Source: Stagnihabitans tardus
GTDB lineage: Bacteria > Pseudomonadota > Alphaproteobacteria > Rhodobacterales > Rhodobacteraceae
Direction: 5' to 3'
Assembly: GCF_009925085.1 (NCBI RefSeq)
Contig: NZ_JAABNR010000022.1
Span: 1 to 55,087, forward strand
Length of the DNA: 55,087 nt
Below, piece by piece: positions 25,485-33,334 of this stretch. A program made the position numbers and the translations under genes. Positions within the stretch are counted from its first letter, which is position 1, and each line of letters opens with the position of its first letter. The notes under the pieces were generated by a model that did not search any database, was not told the DNA's origin, and saw nothing but the letters and a program-made list of their open reading frames with translations.

Positions 25485-27166
25485 CATGGCACCAAGGTGA
25501 GATGGCGCGCGCGCAAGAGCGCCGCGACCTCTTCGACCTCGGACGCTTGTCGGGCGGCGTCCCAGCCCAGGACCTCGCCACAGATCGCGGCGATCTCGGC
25601 CAGGGCCTGGCGCGTCAGGGCACCGTCAAAGGGCAGCCTGGTGCGGCGCATCACCATGTCTTGCAGCCGGGCGATGCGCCCGACTTCGGCCAGCCAGCGG
25701 ATTTCGCCCCTTGTATAGGCCGTCCCGGAAATCCAGACGGGGTCCCGCAGCACCGTGCCAGCGACCTCGGTCGCGCGGCTGCCGTAGCGGTCAACCAGGC
25801 ACAGCGCCGTGTCTGGCGCATGGCCCTCGGCCTGCAACGCGGCGCAGAGCCGCTCGGCGGCGCCCGGCTCGGTCATGCCGCGCCCGCCGCCGATGGCCAG
25901 GTCCAGCGTGCTGACGCTGCGGCTTTGCCCCAGGATCTTCAGCACCCGGTCGCCCAGTTGCTCGGCACAGGCGCGGAAGGTCGTCCATTTGCCACCGACC
26001 AGGACCAGCATGTCGAAGGGCCGCGCGCCCTCGGGCGGCAGGTGGTGAAAGCTGTGGTCGCGGCTGATCGCCCCTGTCACCGCGCTGCCAGAGGCCGGAA
26101 GCGGCCTGATCCCGGCATAGGTGTAAGAGATATCCTCGCGGCGGAATTTCGCCCCGGGCAGAAGCTCTTCGGTGACCTTGAAGATATAGTCGATCTCGGC
26201 CTCCGAGCAGACCGCGTTCTCCGGGTCCGAGGCGCGGATGTCGGTGGTGCCCATCAGGATATGCCGGGCGTCGATGGCATAGATCAGGCAGGCCCGGTAA
26301 TCGGCGGTCTCGAAGTAAAGCATCGCGCCCTTCAGCTCGGAGACCAGGTCTGGCCGGTCCAGCACAAGATGCGAGCCCAGCGTGCCGCCCATATAGGCGG
26401 TGGAAAGCCCCAGCGCGGCATTCACCTTGTCGACCCAGACCCCGGCGCAGTTGATCACCAGCCGAGGCGCCAGGTGGAAGGTGCCGCCGCCCAGCCGGTC
26501 GGTCAGGGTCACCTTTCCGCCTTCGGTCGCCGTGACCTCCACGTGGTTCACCGCCAGGGTCTCGGGGCAATCGGCCTCGGCATCCTCGATCAGCTCCAGC
26601 GCCAGCCATTCGGGATGGACCAGCCGAGTGTCGTAATATTCGGCCATCGCCTTGACCTTGCGCGACAGGCCCGGCATCCGCTTGCGCCCCGCGTGAAGCC
26701 TGTGGCCCGGCATGGTGCCATTGCCGCGCCCGAAGCGGTCAAAGAAGCTCAGCCCGATCTTGATCGGCACGATCCCCTTGGGCCCCGGCGTCTTTTTCAG
26801 CTTCATGAAGCGCAGGGCCGCCGCGAAGAGCCCGCCAAAGAGACTATAGGCCGGCACCAGGACCGGCTGGGGCCGCACCAGGTGCGCGGCGTTCTTCAGC
26901 AGCGCATTGCGCTCGATGACGGATTCGCGGACCAGGGCGAACTCCCCGGTCTCCAGGTAGCGCAGGCCGCCATGGATCAGCCGCGACGAGGCGGCGCTGG
27001 TGCCCGAGGCGAAGTCGCCCTTTTCGACCAGGACGGCGGGAATCCCCATCCGCGCCAGGTCGCGCAAGAGCCCGATGCCGTTGATTCCCCCGCCGACGAT
27101 CAGGATGGGGGACGCGGCGTCCGAAAGCGCCCGAAGTCTGCGAATGGCCGCGTCCCGTGTGTGCAT
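25484..27166 (-). CDS. FAD-dependent glycerol-3-phosphate/tetritol-phosphate dehydrogenase (GlpD/EryB-like)
   Basis: 560 residues. The N-terminal Rossmann motif GGGINGIGLLRDLA, then SSRLIHGGLRYLE, and a C-terminal GlpD-type helical domain define the GlpD family. Such enzymes oxidise sn-glycerol-3-phosphate to DHAP at the membrane; EryB acts similarly on erythritol-4-phosphate. The ATG at 27166 follows AAGGATCC; the longer frame to 27265 has no family similarity. It is divergent from the kinase-transporter operon, and a GCAAAAAATC box lies 31-45 bp upstream. The EryC- and EryH-like genes nearby favour a four-carbon substrate, but glycerol is a real alternative. Confidence 0.88.
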   Translation of the reverse strand: MHTRDAAIRRLRALSDAASPILIVGGGINGIGLLRDLARMGIPAVLVEKGDFASGTSAASSRLIHGGLRYLETGEFALVRESVIERNALLKNAAHLVRPQPVLVPAYSLFGGLFAAALRFMKLKKTPGPKGIVPIKIGLSFFDRFGRGNGTMPGHRLHAGRKRMPGLSRKVKAMAEYYDTRLVHPEWLALELIEDAEADCPETLAVNHVEVTATEGGKVTLTDRLGGGTFHLAPRLVINCAGVWVDKVNAALGLSTAYMGGTLGSHLVLDRPDLVSELKGAMLYFETADYRACLIYAIDARHILMGTTDIRASDPENAVCSEAEIDYIFKVTEELLPGAKFRREDISYTYAGIRPLPASGSAVTGAISRDHSFHHLPPEGARPFDMLVLVGGKWTTFRACAEQLGDRVLKILGQSRSVSTLDLAIGGGRGMTEPGAAERLCAALQAEGHAPDTALCLVDRYGSRATEVAGTVLRDPVWISGTAYTRGEIRWLAEVGRIARLQDMVMRRTRLPFDGALTRQALAEIAAICGEVLGWDAARQASEVEEVAALLRARHLTLVP

Positions 27167-27196
27167 GGCGATGGATCCTTCCGTCGTGGAATCTGA

Positions 27197-27211
27197 GTAA
27201 AGATTTTTTGC
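27197..27211 (-). promoter_or_regulatory. Shared box GCAAAAAATCTTTAC upstream of the GlpD-like gene
   Basis: Read on the minus strand, this is a variant of the boxes at 17413 and 27282, placed 31-45 bp upstream of the start codon. This position suits a repressor operator. Confidence 0.45.
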
Positions 27212-27281
27212 AGTATGGTAACGACTTGCGTGATTGTCAAAAAGACAAGCGGCAAAGCCCTGCAATAAAAGGCTGTTAGCG

Positions 27282-27298
27282 GCAAAAAATTTTCTTAC
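27282..27298 (+). promoter_or_regulatory. Shared box GCAAAAAATTTTCTTAC upstream of the kinase operon
   Basis: Identical over 14 bases (GCAAAAAATTTTCT) to the box before the E1alpha operon. It lies about 110 bp upstream of the kinase start and 116 bp from the GlpD-like start, so it could control both divergent genes. Confidence 0.5.
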
Positions 27299-27408
27299 AT
27301 GTGCGTTGACTTACTCGGCCACATGGCTAGGGTTGGCAACGGGTCGGGCTTAGGGAGGCGCGGACCCCAACAAGACGAGAATCGCCAAGCCTTGGGAGGG
27401 GACTCGCG

Positions 27409-28947
27409 GTGGCCGGATATTTTCTTGGAATTGATGCGGGGGGAACCATGACCAAGGTCGCCCTTGTCGATACCGACGGCAACGAGTTTGCTGTCGAATT
27501 GGCGCCCAATGTCATGCTCTTGCCGCACCCCGGCTGGACCGAGCGGGATGCCGAGGCGATGTGGCGCGCGGCCTGCACCTCGATCCGCACGCTCCTGGAG
27601 CGGACGGGTGTGGCCCCGGGTGACATCTTGGCCGTTGCGCCGACCGGCTATGGCGGCGGCGGCTATTTCGTCGATGCACAGGGCTTGCCCACCCGCAATG
27701 GCATCGTGTCAACCGATACAAGGACTTTGCCGCTTCTGGCCGAATGGAACCGGACCGGCACCGGCGCGAAGCTGCGCTCTGCCATCGGTCAGCAGACCTG
27801 GGGCGGGCAGACTCTGGGCCTGATGGCCTGGATCGACCGCAACGAGCCCGAGGTGGCCGCCCGCACGCGTCACGTGCTGGGCTGCAAGGATTTCCTGCGC
27901 CTGCGTCTGTGTGGCGATATCTCGACCGATTCGAGTGATGCGGGCTGCGCGGGCCTCTTGTCCGTGGCGCGGGGGGGCTATTCCCTGGAGGTGCTCCAAC
28001 TGGCCGGGATCGCGCATTGGGCCGAGAAACTGCCCCCCCTGGGCCCCTGCACCGAGGTCGTGGGCCAGGTCAGCGACAAGGCCGCCGCCCAGACTGGCCT
28101 TGCCGCCGGGACCCCGGTCGTGCGCGGCGTCTATGACGTGGTGGGCTGCGCCTTGGCCACGGGGGTGACCCGGACGGATCAGCTGGCGGCGGTGGCGGGC
28201 ACCTTTGCCATCCATTCCACCCTGCACCAAGAACCCTGCCTCGACCCGCTGCCCACGATCCAGACCCCCTATCCGGTGGATGGGCTGGTCATGGCGACCA
28301 TGGCGACCCCGACCTCGGCCAGCAACCTGGAATGGCTGCGCCGCACCATGCTGGCCGCCGAGATCGCCGAGGCCGAGGCCCAGGGCCGCAGTCTTTACGA
28401 CCTGATCCACGACAAGATCGCCGCGACCCTGGGGCAGCCCAATGACATCCTCTTTGCGCCCTTCATCTTTGGTGGGCCGGAGGGCGCGCCTGCGGGCCTG
28501 GTCGGGCTGCGCGCCGACAGCGGCATGGCCGATATCCTGCGGGCGGTCTTCGAGGGCGTCGTCTTCTCGCATCGCTCTGACATGGATTACCTTCTGTCCG
28601 GGCGGCAGTCGGCGCAGGTGGGTGTGATCCGCCTGGCCGGAGGTGCTGCGAAAAGCCCGCTCTGGTCGCAGATGTTCGCCGATGGGCTGCGGCTGCCGGT
28701 CGAGCTGACCGAAGGCAACGAGCTGGGCATAAAGGGCGCGGCGCTATGTTCCGCCGTGGCCCTGGGCCTTGCGCCCGACATGAAGACGGCCATCGCGAGG
28801 ATGGTCCGCCAGGGGCCAAGCCGCACCCCCGACCCAAGGCGGCTGAGCGTCCTGGACACCAAATACGCGGCCTACCGCCAGTTCGTCTCGCTGTTGGTCC
28901 AGCTGGGCATCGCTCCTGAAGAAGAAAGGCCCGCCCAAGATGCTTGA
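27409..28947 (+). CDS. FGGY-family carbohydrate kinase (polyol kinase, EryA-like candidate)
   Basis: 512 residues with both FGGY domains. Seen are the phosphate-1 motif FLGIDAGGTMTKVAL at the N-terminus, the metal/substrate region around TDSSDAGCAGLL, and the C-terminal adenosine motif LAGGAAKSPLWSQMFAD. It phosphorylates a sugar or polyol with ATP. The start is GTG at 27409, supported by GGGAGGGG 10 bp upstream. It is the first gene of the transporter operon and overlaps the ATPase gene by 8 bp. It diverges visibly from glycerol kinase, having no classical GlpK motifs, so erythritol, threitol or another small polyol is more likely. Confidence 0.85.
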   Translation: MAGYFLGIDAGGTMTKVALVDTDGNEFAVELAPNVMLLPHPGWTERDAEAMWRAACTSIRTLLERTGVAPGDILAVAPTGYGGGGYFVDAQGLPTRNGIVSTDTRTLPLLAEWNRTGTGAKLRSAIGQQTWGGQTLGLMAWIDRNEPEVAARTRHVLGCKDFLRLRLCGDISTDSSDAGCAGLLSVARGGYSLEVLQLAGIAHWAEKLPPLGPCTEVVGQVSDKAAAQTGLAAGTPVVRGVYDVVGCALATGVTRTDQLAAVAGTFAIHSTLHQEPCLDPLPTIQTPYPVDGLVMATMATPTSASNLEWLRRTMLAAEIAEAEAQGRSLYDLIHDKIAATLGQPNDILFAPFIFGGPEGAPAGLVGLRADSGMADILRAVFEGVVFSHRSDMDYLLSGRQSAQVGVIRLAGGAAKSPLWSQMFADGLRLPVELTEGNELGIKGAALCSAVALGLAPDMKTAIARMVRQGPSRTPDPRRLSVLDTKYAAYRQFVSLLVQLGIAPEEERPAQDA

Positions 28948-30025
28948 GCTGGATGGAATTGAACTGGTGCTGGATGGGCAGACCTTCCTGTCTCGCACCG
29001 ACCTGGTGCTGGAGAGGGGGACGTTGAACGTGCTTCTGGGGCCGACACTGGCGGGCAAGACCTCGCTGATGCGGGTCATGGCGGGGCTGGATGTGCCGAC
29101 CCGGGGCGAGATCCGCTGGAACGGGAAAAGGGTCAACGGCGACCGCGTGCAATCGCGCGATGTGGCCATGGTCTATCAGCAGTTCATCAACTACCCGGCG
29201 ATGACGGTCTATGACAACATCGCCTCCCCCTTGCGCATCAAGGGCCGCCCCGCCGCCGAGATCGACCGCAAGACCCGCGCCGTGGCCGAGCTCATGAAGC
29301 TGACCCCGCTTCTGGATCGCCGCCCGCAGAACCTCTCGGGCGGCCAGCAACAGCGCTGCGCCCTGGCGCGGGCCCTGGTCAAGGAGGCGGGCCTTGTCCT
29401 TCTGGACGAGCCGCTCGCCAACCTCGATTACAAGCTGCGCGAGGAGTTGCGCGAAGAGATGCCGCGCATCTTCGAGCAATCCGGCGCGATCTTTGTCTAT
29501 GCCACGACCGAGCCGGAAGAGGCGCTTTTGCTGAACGGCAACACGGCGACGATGTGGCAGGGCAGGGTGACGCAATTCGGACGCTCGACCCAGGTCTATC
29601 GCAACCCGGTGGATGTGACGACGGCCAGGGTCTTTTCGGACCCGCCCTTCAACTTCTGGCAGGTGGAAAAGCGCGGCAACCGCATCGTCTTTGGTGAGGG
29701 GCAGAGCTTTGCCACGACCGCGCCCATGGCGGCCTTGCCGGATGGCCCTTACCAGGCCGGGTTCCGCGCCGCCCACCTGGAGCTGCACCAGCACCGCGCC
29801 GGGGCCGTGGCCTTCACCTGCCGGCTGATCGTGACCGAGATCACCGGGTCGGAGACCTTCCTGCACCTGGAGCACGGGGCCGATCGCTGGGTGGGCGTCG
29901 TGCATGGCGTGCATGACCTGGCCCCCGAGAGCCTCATGTCGGTCTGGCTGGACCCGGCCCATTGCTACCTGTTCGGCCCCGAAGGCGGGCTCTGCGCCAC
30001 GGCAGCCTACGCGATGCGGAACTGA
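28940..30025 (+). CDS. glpS: ABC transporter ATP-binding protein, GlpS type
   Basis: 361 residues: ATPase domain (1-230) plus a C-terminal TOBE-like regulatory domain. Walker A GPTLAGKTS (34-42), Q-loop, signature LSGGQQQR (132-139) and Walker B LVLLDEP (152-158) are intact. The switch histidine is missing: the position reads YATTEPEEA, with Thr190 instead of His. The partner GlpT-like ATPase has the opposite defect, so the pair forms one canonical and one degenerate ATP site. It is part of a six-gene CUT1-type importer resembling the rhizobial glycerol transporter GlpSTPQV. Confidence 0.88.
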   Translation: MLELDGIELVLDGQTFLSRTDLVLERGTLNVLLGPTLAGKTSLMRVMAGLDVPTRGEIRWNGKRVNGDRVQSRDVAMVYQQFINYPAMTVYDNIASPLRIKGRPAAEIDRKTRAVAELMKLTPLLDRRPQNLSGGQQQRCALARALVKEAGLVLLDEPLANLDYKLREELREEMPRIFEQSGAIFVYATTEPEEALLLNGNTATMWQGRVTQFGRSTQVYRNPVDVTTARVFSDPPFNFWQVEKRGNRIVFGEGQSFATTAPMAALPDGPYQAGFRAAHLELHQHRAGAVAFTCRLIVTEITGSETFLHLEHGADRWVGVVHGVHDLAPESLMSVWLDPAHCYLFGPEGGLCATAAYAMRN

Positions 30026-30035
30026 GGGGGACAAG

Positions 30036-31121
30036 ATGGCACGCATTCGACTGGACAACCTCGCCCATACCTACATGACCTATCCGCGCGACGACCGCGA
30101 CTTTGCCCTGAAGCCGATGAATGTCGAATGGGAGGACGGCGGGGCCTATGCCCTGCTCGGCGCCTCGGGCTGCGGCAAAACCACGCTTTTGAACATCATC
30201 TCGGGCCTTCGGGCGCCCAGCCAGGGACGGGTGATCTTTGGCGACACCGATGTGACCGAATGCCCGACGGCAGAGCGCAACATCGCCCAGGTCTTTCAGT
30301 TCCCCGTGGTCTACGACACGATGACCGTGCGCCAGAACCTGGCCTTTCCCCTGCGCAACCGGGGCATGGACCCGACCCGTATCCGCAACCGGGTGCAGCA
30401 GATCGCCAAGGTCATCGGCATGGAGGCCGAGCTGGACCGCAAGGCGCGCGGCCTGACGGCGGATGCCAAGCAAAAGATCAGCCTTGGGCGCGGCATGGTG
30501 CGCGAGGACGTCAACGCCATCCTCTTTGACGAGCCTCTGACCGTGATCGACCCCCAGATGAAATGGGAGCTGCGCACCCAGTTGCGCCGCCTGCACCAGG
30601 AGTTCGGCCATACGATGATCTATGTGACCCATGATCAGACCGAGGCCCTGACCTTTGCCGACAAGGTCGCGGTGATGTTCGAAGGCCGCATCGCCCAGCT
30701 TGGCACGCCCGAAGAGCTGTTCCGCAAGCCGCAGCACACCTTTGTCGGCTATTTCATCGGCTCGCCGGGGATGAACCTCTTCGAGGCCGAGGTGGACGGC
30801 CGCCAAGCCCGCATCGGCCCCCATGTCATCCCCCTGGCCGCCGACTATGGCCGCCCCGAGGGCCGCGTGCAAATCGGCATCCGACCCGAGTTCACCCGCA
30901 TCGCCGCTTCGGGCGGCATCCCGGTGGATATCCTGCGCATCGAGGATGTCGGCCGCCACGTCGTCTTGCGCGCCCGCCATGGCGGGGTCGCGGTGAACGC
31001 GATCCTGTCCGAGGAGGACACCCTGGCCGAGGGCGCCACCCACGCCGTCTTTGACCCCGCCGAGATCGGCGTCTTTGTCGACGGCTGGCGCCGCGACCCC
31101 GTCGAAGGAGCAAGCGCATGA
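30036..31121 (+). CDS. glpT: ABC transporter ATP-binding protein, GlpT type, with degenerate signature
   Basis: 361 residues. Walker A GASGCGKTT (42-50), Q-loop (VFQFP), Walker B AILFDEP (161-167) and the switch histidine in YVTHDQTEA (His199) are canonical. The ABC signature is replaced by LTADAKQ at 140-146. It complements the GlpS-like subunit, which keeps LSGGQ but lacks the histidine. The C-terminal third is a TOBE-type domain. The start at 30036 follows GAGGGGGAC, 10 bp after glpS. It overlaps the permease gene by 4 bp. Confidence 0.88.
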   Translation: MARIRLDNLAHTYMTYPRDDRDFALKPMNVEWEDGGAYALLGASGCGKTTLLNIISGLRAPSQGRVIFGDTDVTECPTAERNIAQVFQFPVVYDTMTVRQNLAFPLRNRGMDPTRIRNRVQQIAKVIGMEAELDRKARGLTADAKQKISLGRGMVREDVNAILFDEPLTVIDPQMKWELRTQLRRLHQEFGHTMIYVTHDQTEALTFADKVAVMFEGRIAQLGTPEELFRKPQHTFVGYFIGSPGMNLFEAEVDGRQARIGPHVIPLAADYGRPEGRVQIGIRPEFTRIAASGGIPVDILRIEDVGRHVVLRARHGGVAVNAILSEEDTLAEGATHAVFDPAEIGVFVDGWRRDPVEGASA

Positions 31122-31993
31122 GAAAGGTCCAGAACAACGGCGCCTGGCTTTTGGTGCTTCCGGTTTTCCTGCTGGTGGCCTTCTCGGCGGTCATCCCGCT
31201 GATGACCGTGGTCAACTATGCCTTCAACGACAGTTTCGGCGAGAACGAGTTCTTCTGGAACGGTTTCGACTGGTTCAAGGAGGTCATAGACTCCGATCGC
31301 ATCCGGGGCGCGCTCTGGCGGCAGTTCCTGTTCTCGGCGATCGTGCTCTTGATCGAGATCCCGCTCGGCATCGCCATCGCCCTGACCCTGCCCAAGCGCG
31401 GCTTCTGGGCGAGCCTCGTCCTGGTGCTCCTGGCCATGCCGCTGGTCATTCCGTGGAACGTGGTCGGCACGATCTGGCAGGTCTTCGCGCGCGGCGACAT
31501 TGGCCTCCTGGGCGTCGTCATCACCAGTTTCTGGGCCGATTTCAACATTGGCCGCGACCCACTTTCGGCCTGGATCGTCGTCGTGATGATGGATGTCTGG
31601 CACTGGACCTCCCTCGTCGTGCTTCTGGCCTATGCCGGGCTGCAGGCCATCCCCGAGGCCTATTACCAGGCCGGGCGCATCGACCAGGCCAGCCGCTGGG
31701 CGATCTTCCGCTTCATCGAACTGCCCAAGCTGAAAGGCGTCCTGCTGATCGCGGTCCTTCTGCGCTTCATGGACAGTTTCATGATCTACACCGAGCCCTT
31801 CGTCGTCACCGGGGGCGGGCCGGGGCAGGCCACGACCTTCCTCTCCATCGACCTGGTGAAGACGGCGCTTGGCCAGTTCGACCTCGGCCCGGCGGCGGCC
31901 TTCTCGCTGATGTATTTCCTCGTCGTGCTGCTGATGAGCTGGGTTTTCTACACCGTCATGACGGCCATGGACGTCGAAGGAGGCACCCAATGA
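31118..31993 (+). CDS. glpP: ABC transporter permease, GlpP type
   Basis: 291 residues, six predicted membrane helices, typical MalF/UgpA-type permease of a CUT1 importer. The coupling EAA loop is visible as YAGLQAIPEAYYQAGRIDQA and the following WAIFRFIELPKLKG. The ATG overlaps the glpT stop (ATGA). It forms the channel with the GlpQ-type permease. Substrate is inferred from context only. Confidence 0.9.
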   Translation: MRKVQNNGAWLLVLPVFLLVAFSAVIPLMTVVNYAFNDSFGENEFFWNGFDWFKEVIDSDRIRGALWRQFLFSAIVLLIEIPLGIAIALTLPKRGFWASLVLVLLAMPLVIPWNVVGTIWQVFARGDIGLLGVVITSFWADFNIGRDPLSAWIVVVMMDVWHWTSLVVLLAYAGLQAIPEAYYQAGRIDQASRWAIFRFIELPKLKGVLLIAVLLRFMDSFMIYTEPFVVTGGGPGQATTFLSIDLVKTALGQFDLGPAAAFSLMYFLVVLLMSWVFYTVMTAMDVEGGTQ

Positions 31994-32859
31994 CCCGCCC
32001 GAGCCCCAATCTTACCCTGGCCGCCCGCCAGCGTCACCTTGAAGGCAAGGGCACCGGCTGGACGGTCACCGCGCGAGTGACCCTGGCCGTCTACCTCTTG
32101 TTCCTCATGGTGCCGATCTACTGGCTGGTGAACATGAGCTTCAAGACCAACACCGAGATCTTGAACTTCATCACCCTGGTCCCCGAGGATTTCACCTGGG
32201 ACAATTACACGCTGATCTTCACCGATCCGACCTGGTACATGGGCTATGTCAACACGCTGATCTATGTGGCCATCAACGTCGCCATCTCGATCACCGTGGC
32301 CCTGCCTGCGGCCTATGCCTTCTCGCGCTACAGTTTCATGGGCGACAAGCACCTGTTCTTCTGGCTCTTGTCGAACCGCATGGCGCCTCCGGCGGTCTTC
32401 GCGCTGCCCTTCTTCCAGCTTTACTCCTCGGTGGGGCTCTTCGACACGCATATCGCCGTCGCCCTGGCCCATTGCCTCTTCAACGTGCCCCTCGCCGTCT
32501 GGATCCTGGAAGGCTTCATGCGCGGCGTGCCCAAGGAGATCGACGAGACCGCCTTTGTCGATGGCTATCCGTTCTGGAAGTTCTTCCTGCGCATCTTCGT
32601 GCCGCTGATCTCGGCGGGGATCGGGGTGACGGCCTTCTTCTGCTTCATGTTCTCGTCGGTCGAGCTGCTCTTGTCGCGCACCCTGACCGGAACCAGCGTG
32701 CGCACGGTGGGGGTGGCGATGACGCGGACCTCTTCGGCCATCGGGCTGGAGTATGGGACGCTGGCGGCGGCGGGGGTGCTGACCATCATCCCGGGCGCCT
32801 TGGTGATCTGGTTTGTCCGCAACTACATAGCCAAGGGCTTTGCCCTGGGGAGGGTGTGA
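31990..32859 (+). CDS. glpQ: ABC transporter permease, GlpQ type
   Basis: 289 residues. MalG-type second permease with an N-terminal cytoplasmic stretch, a first helix near LAVYLLFLMVPIYWLVNMSF and an EAA loop EGFMRGVPKEIDETAFVDGY. ATGA overlap with glpP at 31990 and with the next small gene at 32859 shows tight translational coupling. Confidence 0.9.
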   Translation: MTRPSPNLTLAARQRHLEGKGTGWTVTARVTLAVYLLFLMVPIYWLVNMSFKTNTEILNFITLVPEDFTWDNYTLIFTDPTWYMGYVNTLIYVAINVAISITVALPAAYAFSRYSFMGDKHLFFWLLSNRMAPPAVFALPFFQLYSSVGLFDTHIAVALAHCLFNVPLAVWILEGFMRGVPKEIDETAFVDGYPFWKFFLRIFVPLISAGIGVTAFFCFMFSSVELLLSRTLTGTSVRTVGVAMTRTSSAIGLEYGTLAAAGVLTIIPGALVIWFVRNYIAKGFALGRV

Positions 32860-33260
32860 TGCCCGCATCGCGCTGGACGGCTCTTTACGCGCTGACCATC
32901 GGGGTCATGGTCCTGATCCTGGCCTGGTTCGCCTCACTCGTGCCCATCGAGGATGGCCAGAGGGACTGGACGGGGCAACTGGTCGAGGGCGGCTGGATGG
33001 CCTGGTCCTTCCCGGTGGCGCTGTTCTTCTGGCTGATCGCGGCCACGCTCTTGACCTTCACCTTCCTGGCCCTGCGCTTCCCCGAAACGCCGCGCCGGGG
33101 GGTGCTGGGCATCAGGACGACCCGCGGCGACCGGCTCTTCATCACGCTTCTCGGCGCGGCCTTCCTCAACATCGCCTGGCTTGGGTTTTCCGGCCAGCCG
33201 CAGTGGCAGGGTTTGCTGCCATCCCTGATTTGGGCGATCGGCGTCTTCCGTTTCGTCTGA
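32859..33260 (+). CDS. Small membrane protein of the polyol transporter (DUF2160-like)
   Basis: 133 residues with three to four hydrophobic helices (for example LYALTIGVMVLILAWFASLV at the start and FFWLIAATLLTFTFLALRF in the middle). A small membrane protein of this kind accompanies GlpSTPQV-type transporters, and DUF2160 is the likely family. Its role is unknown; an accessory or stabilising subunit is plausible. It overlaps glpQ by one base (TGATG) and is followed by a hairpin before the binding-protein gene. Confidence 0.75.
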   Translation: MPASRWTALYALTIGVMVLILAWFASLVPIEDGQRDWTGQLVEGGWMAWSFPVALFFWLIAATLLTFTFLALRFPETPRRGVLGIRTTRGDRLFITLLGAAFLNIAWLGFSGQPQWQGLLPSLIWAIGVFRFV

Positions 33261-33266
33261 ACGAAA

Positions 33267-33299
33267 AATCCCGGGCTGGGCGAGGCGGGGCCCGGGATT
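33267..33299 (+). promoter_or_regulatory. Intercistronic hairpin before the binding-protein gene
   Basis: AATCCCGGG (33267-33275) and CCCGGGATT (33291-33299) form a perfect 9-bp stem with a 15-base loop, 35 bp upstream of the glpV-type start. It has no T-tract. Such intercistronic stems often protect or process mRNA so that the binding protein is made in excess. Confidence 0.5.
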
Positions 33300-33334
33300 G
33301 TCGATGAACCGCTTCGAACCCAAGGGAGGAGACT

